NCBI GenBank assembly: GCA_018806915.1
Contig: JAGKQI010000105.1
Location: 1,922,001-1,986,000, forward strand
From: Phytophthora colocasiae
Lineage: Eukaryota > Oomycota > Peronosporomycetes > Peronosporales > Peronosporaceae
DNA: 64,000 nucleotides
Direction: 5' to 3'
Part shown: positions 53,001 through 63,023 of the stretch, one piece after another
Layout of the letters: every line of letters begins with the position of its first letter
How positions within the stretch are numbered: position 1 is the stretch's first letter
Made by a program: the position numbers and the translations under genes
The notes under the pieces: generated by a model
The model's database searches: none
Told to the model about the DNA's origin: nothing
The model's input: the letters and a program-made list of their open reading frames with translations, nothing else

Positions 53001-54336
53001 TGTCTTTAGGATTCTTTCTATAGTGAATATACGTTAGCGTTATGAATCAAAGTGTCCATTGTAGCTCAAAGGTGTCCAGTTACTGCATCTTGTCATCGCT
53101 CTGCGTACTAGTGAAACTTTAGTCGATGCAGATCGCTACAGCTTTGAGTATGTTGTGCGAGAGGACGATGGCAGCAACGAACAGTACACGCACTGCATGT
53201 ACTGCACTCGTTGAGCGCTGAGCTGTTGGGAAGCAAGAAGCACCCGAGACGCGAGTCGAGCAGCGTGAGGAAATCGTCGTTGTTGTGGCGCTCGTCTATC
53301 GGATACGAACACCGAGACTATATGAAATAAAGTATGCCAATATCTCATGTGCTCCTCACGCTACAGTGGTACACTTGGATCCAGGCTCGTCTGACTAACA
53401 CGGACAGCGATTTTGTATCGCGCAAAATTGCCCCGTAGTCTACGGGCTGTAGAAGCTAACACTGGCAGCCCAACAGCTTTAGAAAACCTACTCGAAAGCC
53501 TGCGCGTTATAATTCAGAGATGGTCGAAGTGACGTTTGTCTGCTGAAGCATAGCGTAATAAGCTTCAATGTATGACGGCGTCGCATAAAAAAAGTGGACA
53601 TGGTGGAGCATCAACGATGAAAAATGATTACACCCCAATTTGATGTGACGTACACATGTTGTCTGATCGGCGTGGCGCTCGAATGCCACAACAACAACCG
53701 GCAGCAACTTGTACACACATGCACATTGTAGCAAATTAGGATGATGTTTAGTCACGATACGATAGCAATGACGCAGAGGCTACAACTTGTCGTACATGTG
53801 CAACGTAACTGCACTTGCAGAATTGTTCTGCTTCATCGTGTATGTTTGTTTGTAATAAGTCCTGTCGAGTTTGCTGCAAAGATCCAAGCTGCAGCATCTG
53901 TCACTTTGTTTTGAAAACGACTCGCTTTCGTCTACTGTACACTGCTTCTCTCATCGAGACAACCGGCGGTATCCCAGGTGTCGACAGCAATGCTTTGGTC
54001 CGCATATCGGGACGGCAAGACGACAACCTTTTTTTCAGAGCCCTGGTTGCAAAAGTGTCTACATGCGATGCCGGGACGGTAAGTTCCCTTCTAAGTGTTG
54101 TTACGCTGCATGCATCCGTTCCCACTATTCAAAGGAGCACTTATACATGGCATGCAGGTGGAAATGCAAGGAGTCCTTTGACTACAGTATAGTGCTTAGT
54201 TAATCGTTACGTTATCTGTTCCATTTTAAGGTGTAGACGTTGTACTAAGCCATCGAGATCATTTTGAAGTCAAAGTGTTGTTGATTCGGTCTTTTAAGTT
54301 ACTATACACACTATCCTAGGTGTCTACACGCTCGCT
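53001..54336. other. Intergenic, 1.3 kb
   Basis: No gene recognised. A plus-strand frame at 53815-54192 begins Cys-rich but has no conserved spacing and a doubtful start. Confidence 0.45.
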
Positions 54337-55014
54337 TTAATCGAGCAGCATTTGGGACAGAATGTCCAGCATTTCCGGGGTCCACGGCGTCGTGCACGCG
54401 CTCTCGAACGGGGCCGGCAGCTCCAGCTCAATCGACTCCGAAGCGAGTTCCCATACGTCGCTTTCCCAGTCCTGGTCAATGCCCGTGGGGCTCTCGCGAG
54501 TAGGTGTGCTGCACTTCTGGTTAATGGGCGTGCTGCAAATGGCGCTCAACACGGGCGAGGCAGGCGCTGACTCCTTGTACTGTTCGCGCTCCTCCTCCGT
54601 GTGCTGGTTCTTGAGGTGGCGGTTGAGGTTCCCCGTTGTGCTGAAGGACTTGCTGCACGCTGGCACCCTGCACGTGTGTGTCCGCGGCACGTAGTGCGAC
54701 CGCATGTGCTTTGCCAGCTTGATGTCGCTCATGAACTTGCACGTGCAGCCGTTGACTGGGCAGTGCACAGGCTCGATGGCGCCGTGCAGACGCATATGCC
54801 GGGACAGGTTGCCCGAGGTGCTGAAGCGCTTGCCGCAGCCGCGCGCACGGCAGACGTGCGGGCGTTCACCGGTGTGCGTCTTCATGTGCTCCGTGAGCGT
54901 GTATTTGCGGTTGAATCGGCGTCCGCACCGCACGTCCGGGCACTGGAAGGCGCGGCTGCCGCTGTTCTGTTTGGGGCTCATGTCGGCGGGGATCATGATC
55001 TGAATATCCTGCAT
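54337..55014 (-). CDS. C2H2 zinc-finger protein, array member 8
   Basis: 225 residues from the ATG giving MQDIQIMIPADMSP; the frame before it lacks an ATG. Four fingers (FNRKYTLTEHMKTHTGERPHVC, FSTSGNLSRHMRLHGAIEPVHC, FMSDIKLAKHMRSHYV, SKSFSTTGNLNRHLKNQH). Finger 3 is altered at several base-contact positions compared with members 1-7. The C-terminus ends WTPEMLDILSQMLLD. It forms a minus-strand pair with member 9. Confidence 0.87.
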   Translation of the reverse strand: MQDIQIMIPADMSPKQNSGSRAFQCPDVRCGRRFNRKYTLTEHMKTHTGERPHVCRARGCGKRFSTSGNLSRHMRLHGAIEPVHCPVNGCTCKFMSDIKLAKHMRSHYVPRTHTCRVPACSKSFSTTGNLNRHLKNQHTEEEREQYKESAPASPVLSAICSTPINQKCSTPTRESPTGIDQDWESDVWELASESIELELPAPFESACTTPWTPEMLDILSQMLLD

Positions 55015-55817
55015 GTTTGGCTGTTGTCTGTGTAGTGTTGGGGAAGTTGTGGAATGAGACCGATAAAAGCTGTTCGAATACTGCGGTGCTGTCCTCCGAA
55101 CCCTGGTGACAGCGCGCAATCACTGCGCCAGCACGCTTTACGCTGGACAAGCCAGGAGCAGCGTGATGGATGTCTTACGCGGCTCTGCTTTGGCGATTTG
55201 CCTGCGCCGTTCGTGCCGGCTATGCGGCGCGCCAAAGCGCCAAAGCGACCTCAGCTCATCAAGCCCATACAGTCGCAGGGTCTGGGTCTTCGCCGTTAGA
55301 CATTCCAGCTGGCTGGCGGCGGCGTGCCAAATTGCTTGAGTTCTGCTCACACAACATTCATGACCCGACTCTGGGTGACCGGCACATCGCACGGCGCCAG
55401 CACGGCCACAGAGACAGCCCGATCCGAACCGACTTTTCCCCACTGGATCCACAGAGCCCGTCACAGAAGACATTGGGGAGACACTCGGTGGAAAATCCAA
55501 GCAGTTCAAGTCGATGGGCCGCCGAAACGAAAACAGCAACGCTTACGAATTCCATCTCGGCATCCCAGCCCAAGATCCGGTGCTTTGCGGACGCGTGGGC
55601 TCGGTATCTGCCGAGCTTGTGGCGTTGCGATTTCAAGTCAAACGCACATGCCGATGGGCTGAGCTCCTTTTTCAAGATAGCTTTACTCGAACAGCAAAAC
55701 GTTCGACTTTCTATTCGAGTCGCTGACTGCATTATAAGCTACTATAGTAGACGATAACATGTTTGCTAGCAATGGCAAACTCATTTATCACATCCAAACT
55801 TCTCAACATTCATCACT
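55015..55817. other. Intergenic, array spacer
   Basis: No gene recognised. Confidence 0.5.
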
Positions 55818-56657
55818 TCAACTTAGCAGCATGTGGCCGAGGATCTCGAGGGTCTCTGGGCTCCAGGGTTCGTCACACGGCTTGTCAATTGGGGCAGGGG
55901 TCACCTCTATCATATCGCCAGCACTTCCATCTGTCTGATAGCCGTGTTCAACACCTACAGGGCTTTTGCCGACCGGAACACGCCAGCTCGCCCGTCCGGA
56001 ATGCACCAATTCCTCGCGCTTGCTGCCCGTGAAGTGCTTCTTTAAGTGGCGATTTAAGTTGCCTGTAGTACTGAACGTCTTGGTGCACCCTGCAACTTTG
56101 CACGGATGTGTCCGAGGTGCGTCGTGCTGCTTCAGGTGCTTCGCGAGCTGTACTTCGCTTAAAAACGACCGGGAGCATTCGTCCCGAGGGCACCGCATGA
56201 GCGGAACGGGCCCGTGCAGCCGCATATGCCGCGCCAAGTTGCTCGATGTGGCAAACCTCCTACCACATCCTGCTGCTCGACAGGCATGTGGTTTGTCTCC
56301 TGTGTGTGTCTTCATGTGCTCGGTCAGTGTATACTTGCGGTTGAAGGCGCGGCCGCAGTGCTCGACTGGGCAAAAGAATCGCTTTCCGTCCTCCATGTGC
56401 GCAGGGTTCTGGTAAGTCAGAGAATGACTGCATTGCCCCGCTACGTGGCATGTCCACTCGGGCAGCAAGATACTTTCTCTGATCGTCAGCAACATCGCAG
56501 CGCAAACGCGTTTTGAAGACACAGCAGAGATTGCGCACACCATCTTCAAGACTGCACCCAGGGCATCATGGCTGCCTTTTCGTAAGCTCTGCTGTCTGTC
56601 ATACGCAGCAGCCGTGCCACTAGCATTGCTGTGCCGGGACAAGGTGACCTGATGCAT
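55818..56657 (-). CDS. C2H2 zinc-finger protein, array member 9
   Basis: 279 residues from the ATG giving MHQVTLSRH; ATGs further in (MVCAIS, MLLTIRES, MEDGKRFF) are possible starts, since other members have short leaders. Four fingers (FNRKYTLTEHMKTHTGDKPHAC, FATSSNLARHMRLHG, FLSEVQLAKHLKQHD, TKTFSTTGNLNRHLKKHF). It is the most diverged member. The C-terminus is PWSPETLEILGHMLLS, like member 8. The N-terminal part before MEDGKRFF may be non-coding or contain an unseen intron. Confidence 0.8.
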   Translation of the reverse strand: MHQVTLSRHSNASGTAAAYDRQQSLRKGSHDALGAVLKMVCAISAVSSKRVCAAMLLTIRESILLPEWTCHVAGQCSHSLTYQNPAHMEDGKRFFCPVEHCGRAFNRKYTLTEHMKTHTGDKPHACRAAGCGRRFATSSNLARHMRLHGPVPLMRCPRDECSRSFLSEVQLAKHLKQHDAPRTHPCKVAGCTKTFSTTGNLNRHLKKHFTGSKREELVHSGRASWRVPVGKSPVGVEHGYQTDGSAGDMIEVTPAPIDKPCDEPWSPETLEILGHMLLS

Positions 56658-57462
56658 TGATGCATGGATTTCCCTCCAGCAAAAAAACACATTCCGTTAG
56701 ACAGCACCGACCTGGATTGCCTCGCCAAGTCGCTGTACACGGGACGCGGGACACTTGATGGGGAGCATAATCCTTGATTCTCGATGATGGTTTCAACTTG
56801 ACAGGCGTGGGATTGGCGGAAACAGATGGACATCAGCTCAACAACCTGTATTAATTTGTACCATTTTCCACAGGATGCTGTAGCCATTTCGCCAAATGAC
56901 CACCTAAATTCCACGCTCAGCAAGCAAGTCCTTCTGTAACTTGGCCAAGACAACGCCGTCGTGGATCTGCACTGTGTGCTGACACGGAGGCTTGCAATTC
57001 CTTGGTCCGACGTTGTGACAGACTTTGGGGATTGCTACTGTACATGCAGCTCGAACAGCAAAACTATTGCCATCAAGAGATTGCTTCGTCAAGGCGTGTT
57101 GAGGCGGTTGCGTCGCCATCAGTGTCGATGCCTCGTCAGGTGTCGATCCCTATGGCTCCGTTGTTGCTCACCATGTCGCTGTTGACTCATAGGCAACGCA
57201 ATTACAGCAGTTTGCTCGAATTGAACTTGGGGAATGACTCAGAGTGACAAGGTAGGTATCCACAACCTCCAGCGCCACTAACATTCGCGTGAATACAGCC
57301 CATGAAGTAGACTCTTTATGACATTGGTTGATAGCATCTTGGTGTTGTAGCAGACCAAATTAGAAGTGGTGGGTGGATTGCTATGATTAGGCTTTGACTT
57401 ACAGGGCTGCGCCGTCCGCTGAGATCGACCGAGCTTCCTGTGCGTGCGTAGTGCACGACATC
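56658..57462. other. Intergenic with a small open frame
   Basis: No recognised gene. A 67-codon plus-strand frame at 57044-57247 (starts MQLEQQNYCHQ) has no visible domain and may be chance. Confidence 0.4.
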
Positions 57463-60400
57463 ATGAGTCAGTCACCCCAACGATCAGGGATTGAGGTACA
57501 ATCTACTCCACTAAATACAACATCATTGGTCTAACTTGAAAAACACTCTACAGCGCTCTGCGCCGGATGCAGCGGGCATGGTGTCCTCAATGACTCAAAA
57601 AGGCAACAAGGAGACAAGAGCGGCTGAGGCACTCGCTATGAAGGATGAGCAGATGAAGATTTTAGGGTCCCAAAATGCTCAATTGCTCACGTCACTGAAT
57701 ACAATGGATGACGAGATCGGTACGCTCAAGATGCACAAGTTGAGGCTCGAAGAAGAGAACCGCAGTCTTCGCGACCAGAACTTTGAGCTGCAGAGTAAAG
57801 CTCGTGCCGCTGAAACCACATTGATCAAAGCTCAGGTATGTGCTGTTTCAGGCAAAAACATATAAGGAACTTCTGGTGTAACTTGATGCTGCTTGGTAGA
57901 CTGGAATTGAGGAGCGGGAAACTCAAGTGAGAGTATTAACAGACCACAATACAGAGCTCTTACGTCTTCTAGAGCACGAGGAGGCCCAGAGCTCGTCGTT
58001 AGCATCAAGAACCACAGCGTTAAAGTCGGATCTTGAGGCCTTGGAAACTCGATATGCCTCTCTATTAGCATCAGCCAAAACTCATGAAGAAATCGCCACT
58101 CGAGCAACTCGGGAAGGCCAACTACGAGCTGAAGAAGTGCGTTTATTGAGGAACGAGAGTGATCAGCTTCGAGCGTGTAATGTCGAGCTGAAAATGAAGA
58201 CGCAGGTGGAGCTTGAAGCCCTTCAGGAACAGCTTCGAGTTCGCAAGGAGAAACAGTACCAACTTTTGGAGAAACTGCAACAGCTCGAAGAGGCCAAGCG
58301 ACAGAGTGATGACCAACTCGCATCAGCTGAAGACAAAGCGAGGAAGCTCCATGCTCGCAACCAGGAACTGGAGACTCAAGTACAGCTCGAAGCTAAGGCT
58401 AAACGCGCTCAAATCGATGCCAACAAGAACTTCTTCATCGAAAATGGGAACCTCCAGCGAGACAAACAAGAACTCCAGACTCGATTCGACAAGGCTGAGC
58501 AGGAACGTTCACGAATGGAAGCGGAGAACCGAGATTCCGCTGATCAACTGCGAGAAATGGCTGAAAAAGTCTTCCAACTCCTCGAAAGACTCAAATTGGC
58601 TGAATTGGGCAAGACCAAGGCCATCGACGGTCTCAAACAAAAGGAGATTGAGCTGTTAGCATTGAAGAAGAAGAACGCCCGACTGCTGAAGGAAGGAACT
58701 CAGGAAGGCAAAGCGCGCGTTAAGTCCGAACTGGACAAGAAGGTTCTTCTTGAACAACTCCAAGCTCTGAAGAAACACAACGCTCAACTGTCGTTACGAT
58801 GCAGTGACGAAGTGAAGGCGAAACTCAAAGAAGCCGAAGAGCGGAAGCAGCTGGAGGAGAAGATCAAGACCATGAGCTCCCGTGTCGCCTTCTTGCTGAA
58901 CAAAATGCAGGCTGATGAAGAAGCCAAGATCGTGAGTAAAGAGGAGATGAAGAAGCTCCAGGCTCAGCTCGTGACTCTGCAGGAGAAAGGAGCGGAACTC
59001 GCACACAAACTCCACTCAACAGCTGAAAGCAACCGAGTTGTGACGGAAGCTCTGCGTTGCAAGCAGGATGAACTGGACGCGCAAGCGATTAAGTTTGATG
59101 CCACACAGAAGAAATTGGCTGAGATGTCGATCGCCATGGAACAGACCGGAGTGCCGATGAGTATGGGACCTGATGGAGACAACCAGGATGTTCATCGCGG
59201 CAATCAGGAGGCTACGCACCCGGAAGATGCTGCAGCAGCAGCTAATGGCCGCTTCTTTGTCGAGTGTCGAGCTTCACACGGTGGTCTGCTGCTTATTAAG
59301 GCCAAGAGAACCAACTTCACTCCAAAGGCCCAACAGCAATCCATTGACTTCCTTGAACGAATGGGTATCAACACGTTCCTCAAAAGAGCGCAGAAGAGTC
59401 TCAACACGAAACAATTACTTGTAGAACGCATCGCAGCCTTGCTCACTTCCATTATCAGCAGTGAAGACGTCGTAGCGGACGTGAAAGAGCAGCTTTTCGC
59501 AAAAGATGATCAAATTGGCCACTTGACGCGAAAAACTCGGTGGATGCAGGACCGACTCACGACAGAAGAAGACGCAAAACGCAAGACTCTGCTTCGTTAC
59601 GTGCACGAAGTTAAGTCTCGATCTCTAATGCTGCCGAATGACCCCAGTGACGATCGGAAAACTGGAATCTTGAAGCTCCCGGAAAGTGGAGTTGGTGATG
59701 AAGAAGTTCACGCCATTGCAGCTCTGCTACGAAATGCCTCGAACGTCTGTGAGCTCCAGTTAAGAGGAAATTCCATCTCGAGTGAAGGAGCACGAGCTAT
59801 TGCTGCAGTTCTCAGTCTTTCCGCATGCCGTTTGCGTCAAGTTGATCTGAGGAATAACCAGATCGGGAAAGACGGAATTAAAGTACTTGCAGAGGCACTT
59901 GAGCGAAATGATCGGATCAAGCACGTGTACGTCCATGCAGGAGGCAAGATCGAAGCTTTAGGCACCACTTCATCAGCATCTCAAGCAGCCATCGTGAACG
60001 CTCAGATCTCGAGTACCGCGGCGTTGGGTAGTTCTGGGCTAACTCACTCATCGTTAATTGGCGTCGAGACGATCTGCGTCGTAGACGTTCGAGAACAGAC
60101 GGAGCCTAACACGAGCAGCACCAGCGCCAGTCTTCTCATAGACTTCGCAGATGATTCTCGAGTTACTGCGCAATCAACAGGACCAGGAAGCACCTTGAAA
60201 CTGAAGCTGGCTGGGATCAATGGAGACTCGAATGGCGGGAAGGCCATGGACGATCGTGACAGCAGCAACAGACTGTTCTCACGACGACCTCTCTCTGCTG
60301 CTGCATTGAAGCGCCAACGTGAACGAGTCACTCTAGAACGCAAGAAACGTCAGGAAGAGGCCAAGCGCCAAGCCCGCAAAGAAGCTGAGTGGGCCGGTCG

Positions 60401-60557
60401 GTCCGGTGGGATGGAGTCCAGTCCGTCGCACACCTCGAGCAGCAAGAAGCTGCCACCCATTTCGACAAACTCGAAGGGAGTAACTCGAACTAGCTCAGCA
60501 CCTGTACTTCACAAGAATAAAGACAGCGATGGTGCAGAGTCAGCAGGTGAGAGCTGA
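57463..60557 (+). CDS. Coiled-coil and leucine-rich-repeat protein
   Basis: Exons 57463-57495, 57554-57835 and 57900-60557 give 990 residues starting MSQSPQRSGIE. Residues about 40-500 are long, highly charged coiled coil. After a short globular segment (VECRASHGGLLLIKAKR, SIDFLERMGINTFLKR) and more helix, three ribonuclease-inhibitor-type LRRs lie at about 700-790 (ELQLRGNSISSEGARAI, QVDLRNNQIGKDGIKVL). The C-terminus is Ser-rich, then Arg/Lys-rich (LKRQRERVTLERKKRQEEAKRQ). The layout suggests a cytoskeletal, basal-body or flagellar scaffold, but I cannot assign an orthologue. Confidence 0.85.
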
Positions 60558-60671
60558 CAGCTCCATGCGAATTAGTCCTTTGTCTCCCGCTAAGCATCGG
60601 ACGTATGTATTCACCATCAATATTTTGCCCTTGGACAATCACGTACCCAATCGATCCGTTGAATGCTACTG

Positions 60672-62939
60672 CTATACAGTGAAGTCAGTGGTAGCTTCTC
60701 TCTCGTGTTCTCTCTCGCGGGCCTTGAGCAGCAGACGTTGCAAAATCAGCAAGTTTGCGCGTCCTGTTCGCCGCTCTGAGAGACTCAAAAGATTATCATT
60801 CTCCTGCGACATAAAATGGAGTAGTCGAGACACTGTCGATGTGGCTTCCGTAGCGGTAAGCACTGGGAGATCGTCCGTCTTGATACTTTCCAGAACCAAC
60901 GCCCTCTGTGTGTCGCGAAGAAGTCCTTGTGCCGCTAAACTCTCGACGACGATCTCATTATCTTTGACAAGCTCATCCGCTCCGTTCGCATGGGCTTTGT
61001 CAAAGTCCAGCAACTCCAGCATTAACTGCCCGGGGGATTCCATCAGATCAAGTCCAAGCGTTTTCTGAAGTACAGGCACCTTTACTACTTCAGTCAGTAG
61101 ATCCGCGTACGCTTTGCTGGTCGCTTCTGCGATAATTGTTGTAGTGGCTTCACTATCGCTAAGTTTGGGGGCAGATGGATGCAACGATGCACCCCACGCA
61201 TGTCGAATCAAAGCAGCGGGGATCCATTCCCACGCCATGTGCAGCCAGCTCAACGTGTTGCGCATGTGAGTGTGAGCATGGACGTCAAATACATCGACAA
61301 CCGGGGAGCCTTCGTCTGGGGTTGATTCGCTGCTTTGTCCCTGTTGTTGAAGTCTCTTCGAGGCTTCTACCCATACTTCATATTGACCAACCAGCGTCTG
61401 CAGCATTTCTCGGCGGAAGCGCAATTTAAACGACCGGAATATACCTTGGTGAAGAGGCTGGAGATCGCTTGAAGGTCCAGGAGGTAAGAAGAGAAGCACG
61501 ATCGAGTTAAAGCTGAAGCCATCCCGAAACGAGCCAGACGGGTTTAACGAATGGGCGGCAGCAACATGAGCGGTACAGCTGTCCAGGACAAGATACCAAA
61601 CCTGTTTCCTGGCCGTTGCCTCGTGGTTCATGGCCTGAATGAAATCTGCAATGGTAGGAGCGTCGTGGGTGGCACGACAGTGATCACGATACTGCACACC
61701 ATACGTTGTCAAAGTGTCCACATCCTTGATAGAATCGGGGGTCGGATCCTTGCCAACGACTTGTAAATGTAGTTTCTCCCCCGACGCACTGACCGCCATG
61801 GCGACCGAAATACGCTCGAGACTACGCACGTCCATATTAATGACCGTGTCCAGTCGTGCTGATGTGGTCCGGTGACGTAATGGCAGCTCGTCCAAGTTCC
61901 AGATGCAAGCCGGTGCCACGCTCATCAACAAATCACGAATCTTCTGAACACGCTGGTCGTGTGTCATACTGTCCGGAACAGCCGAGGCCACTTCAGCTTG
62001 AGAGTGACGCTTGGGCAATGAACGCATACTCCGTCGCTGCATGTAACGATGCAGCCATCCGTTAGAAGCCTTGAAGTCTGTGAGCGACATGATCACTTCA
62101 TCCGACAGTTCACTGCTGTAATCTGCCAATATCTTGTTGCGGAACTCCATGGCCTTCGACTGGAGCAGCTCACCGGTGACTTTCAAAGTTGGAGCGTCCA
62201 ACTCAACCTGCATCTGCCACTTGTACAGCATATCTTCAATCACACTGAGCTTATGCTGGTACTGCAACACCTTTCGGCTGCTCGTAGCGCTCTCCACAAG
62301 TGCTTGAGCTGAAATAGCAGCGCGTTCCTTCACCATTTTGGTTACAGCTGTGCGTGAGACGCCGAACTTCTCGGCTGCAGCTCCTTGAGAGCCTCCTTGA
62401 TCCACAAAAGCCAAGATCTCCATCTTCTCCAGGTTTGTTTTACGTACACGTCGTCCTTTACGAGGTTTAGGGGCAGAAGGCTGGACCGGAAGCTGTTCAG
62501 GAATTTGCTGAAGCTGCTCTTGGATCTGTTCCGATGCTGCAACGGCAGCATTGAGTCCTGCAGCTTCTTCGGAAGTGATTACCATGTTCATAGACTGCGT
62601 AGCTTCGTTAAGAACAGCGGCAGACACTTCAGCCGCTTGAATTACGTCTGTAGATGGGATCACGCCTGCTTTAGACTCAGAAATCACAGTTAACTCATCT
62701 GATTCCGTCTCCATCGTCTTGGACTTGCTCTTACGCAGCTTCTTGGCATCGATAGACGACAGTGCGTCATCCTGGCCGCGTTTACCTAGAGAGGAAGGAG
62801 ATCCAGCCACTGGGTCCATCTGAGAGTCGCTCTCTGTCTCGGAAGAGGAGCGCAAAGTCGCTGATTCCTTCCGCGCTCGCTTGGTCGTCTCCATTGCGCA
62901 ATTGGAAGTGATTGGTCGGGGGAGCGAGAACAGTGACAT
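60672..62939 (-). CDS. CENP-B/Tigger-like transposase-derived protein
   Basis: An uninterrupted 755-residue frame starting MSLFSLPRP (alternative start 62894, METTKRARK). The start lies just behind a splice-acceptor-like TTTTACAG. The order is that of pogo/Tigger proteins: a basic leader, a helix-turn-helix (KMEILAFVDQGGSQGAAAEKFGVSRTAVTKM), a CENP-B-type second DNA-binding region (SNGWLHRYMQRRSMR) and the DDE domain. Catalytic D1 is in IWNLDEL (350) and D2 in LVLDSCTAH (453), but the third site reads QPLHQG at 497 where the family has QPLDQG. No terminal inverted repeats were seen near the gene. Intact frame plus lost catalytic residue suggests a host gene rather than a transposon. Confidence 0.85.
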   Translation of the reverse strand: MSLFSLPRPITSNCAMETTKRARKESATLRSSSETESDSQMDPVAGSPSSLGKRGQDDALSSIDAKKLRKSKSKTMETESDELTVISESKAGVIPSTDVIQAAEVSAAVLNEATQSMNMVITSEEAAGLNAAVAASEQIQEQLQQIPEQLPVQPSAPKPRKGRRVRKTNLEKMEILAFVDQGGSQGAAAEKFGVSRTAVTKMVKERAAISAQALVESATSSRKVLQYQHKLSVIEDMLYKWQMQVELDAPTLKVTGELLQSKAMEFRNKILADYSSELSDEVIMSLTDFKASNGWLHRYMQRRSMRSLPKRHSQAEVASAVPDSMTHDQRVQKIRDLLMSVAPACIWNLDELPLRHRTTSARLDTVINMDVRSLERISVAMAVSASGEKLHLQVVGKDPTPDSIKDVDTLTTYGVQYRDHCRATHDAPTIADFIQAMNHEATARKQVWYLVLDSCTAHVAAAHSLNPSGSFRDGFSFNSIVLLFLPPGPSSDLQPLHQGIFRSFKLRFRREMLQTLVGQYEVWVEASKRLQQQGQSSESTPDEGSPVVDVFDVHAHTHMRNTLSWLHMAWEWIPAALIRHAWGASLHPSAPKLSDSEATTTIIAEATSKAYADLLTEVVKVPVLQKTLGLDLMESPGQLMLELLDFDKAHANGADELVKDNEIVVESLAAQGLLRDTQRALVLESIKTDDLPVLTATEATSTVSRLLHFMSQENDNLLSLSERRTGRANLLILQRLLLKAREREHEREATTDFTV

Positions 62940-63023
62940 CTCTGTAAAAGAACAGATGAGATCCTGCGATTTGATTGGCGGTAAATATGAGCAGTCTTTC
63001 ATCCACACAGTTGGGGCTCAATA
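62940..63023. promoter_or_regulatory. Bidirectional promoter region with CCAAT box
   Basis: Only 84 bases separate the divergent starts of the transposase-derived gene and topoisomerase II. On the minus strand it carries CCAATCAAATCG and a TTCTTTTACAG acceptor-like end, so the minus-strand transcript may begin further upstream and include a 5' intron overlapping the topoisomerase start. Confidence 0.4.
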
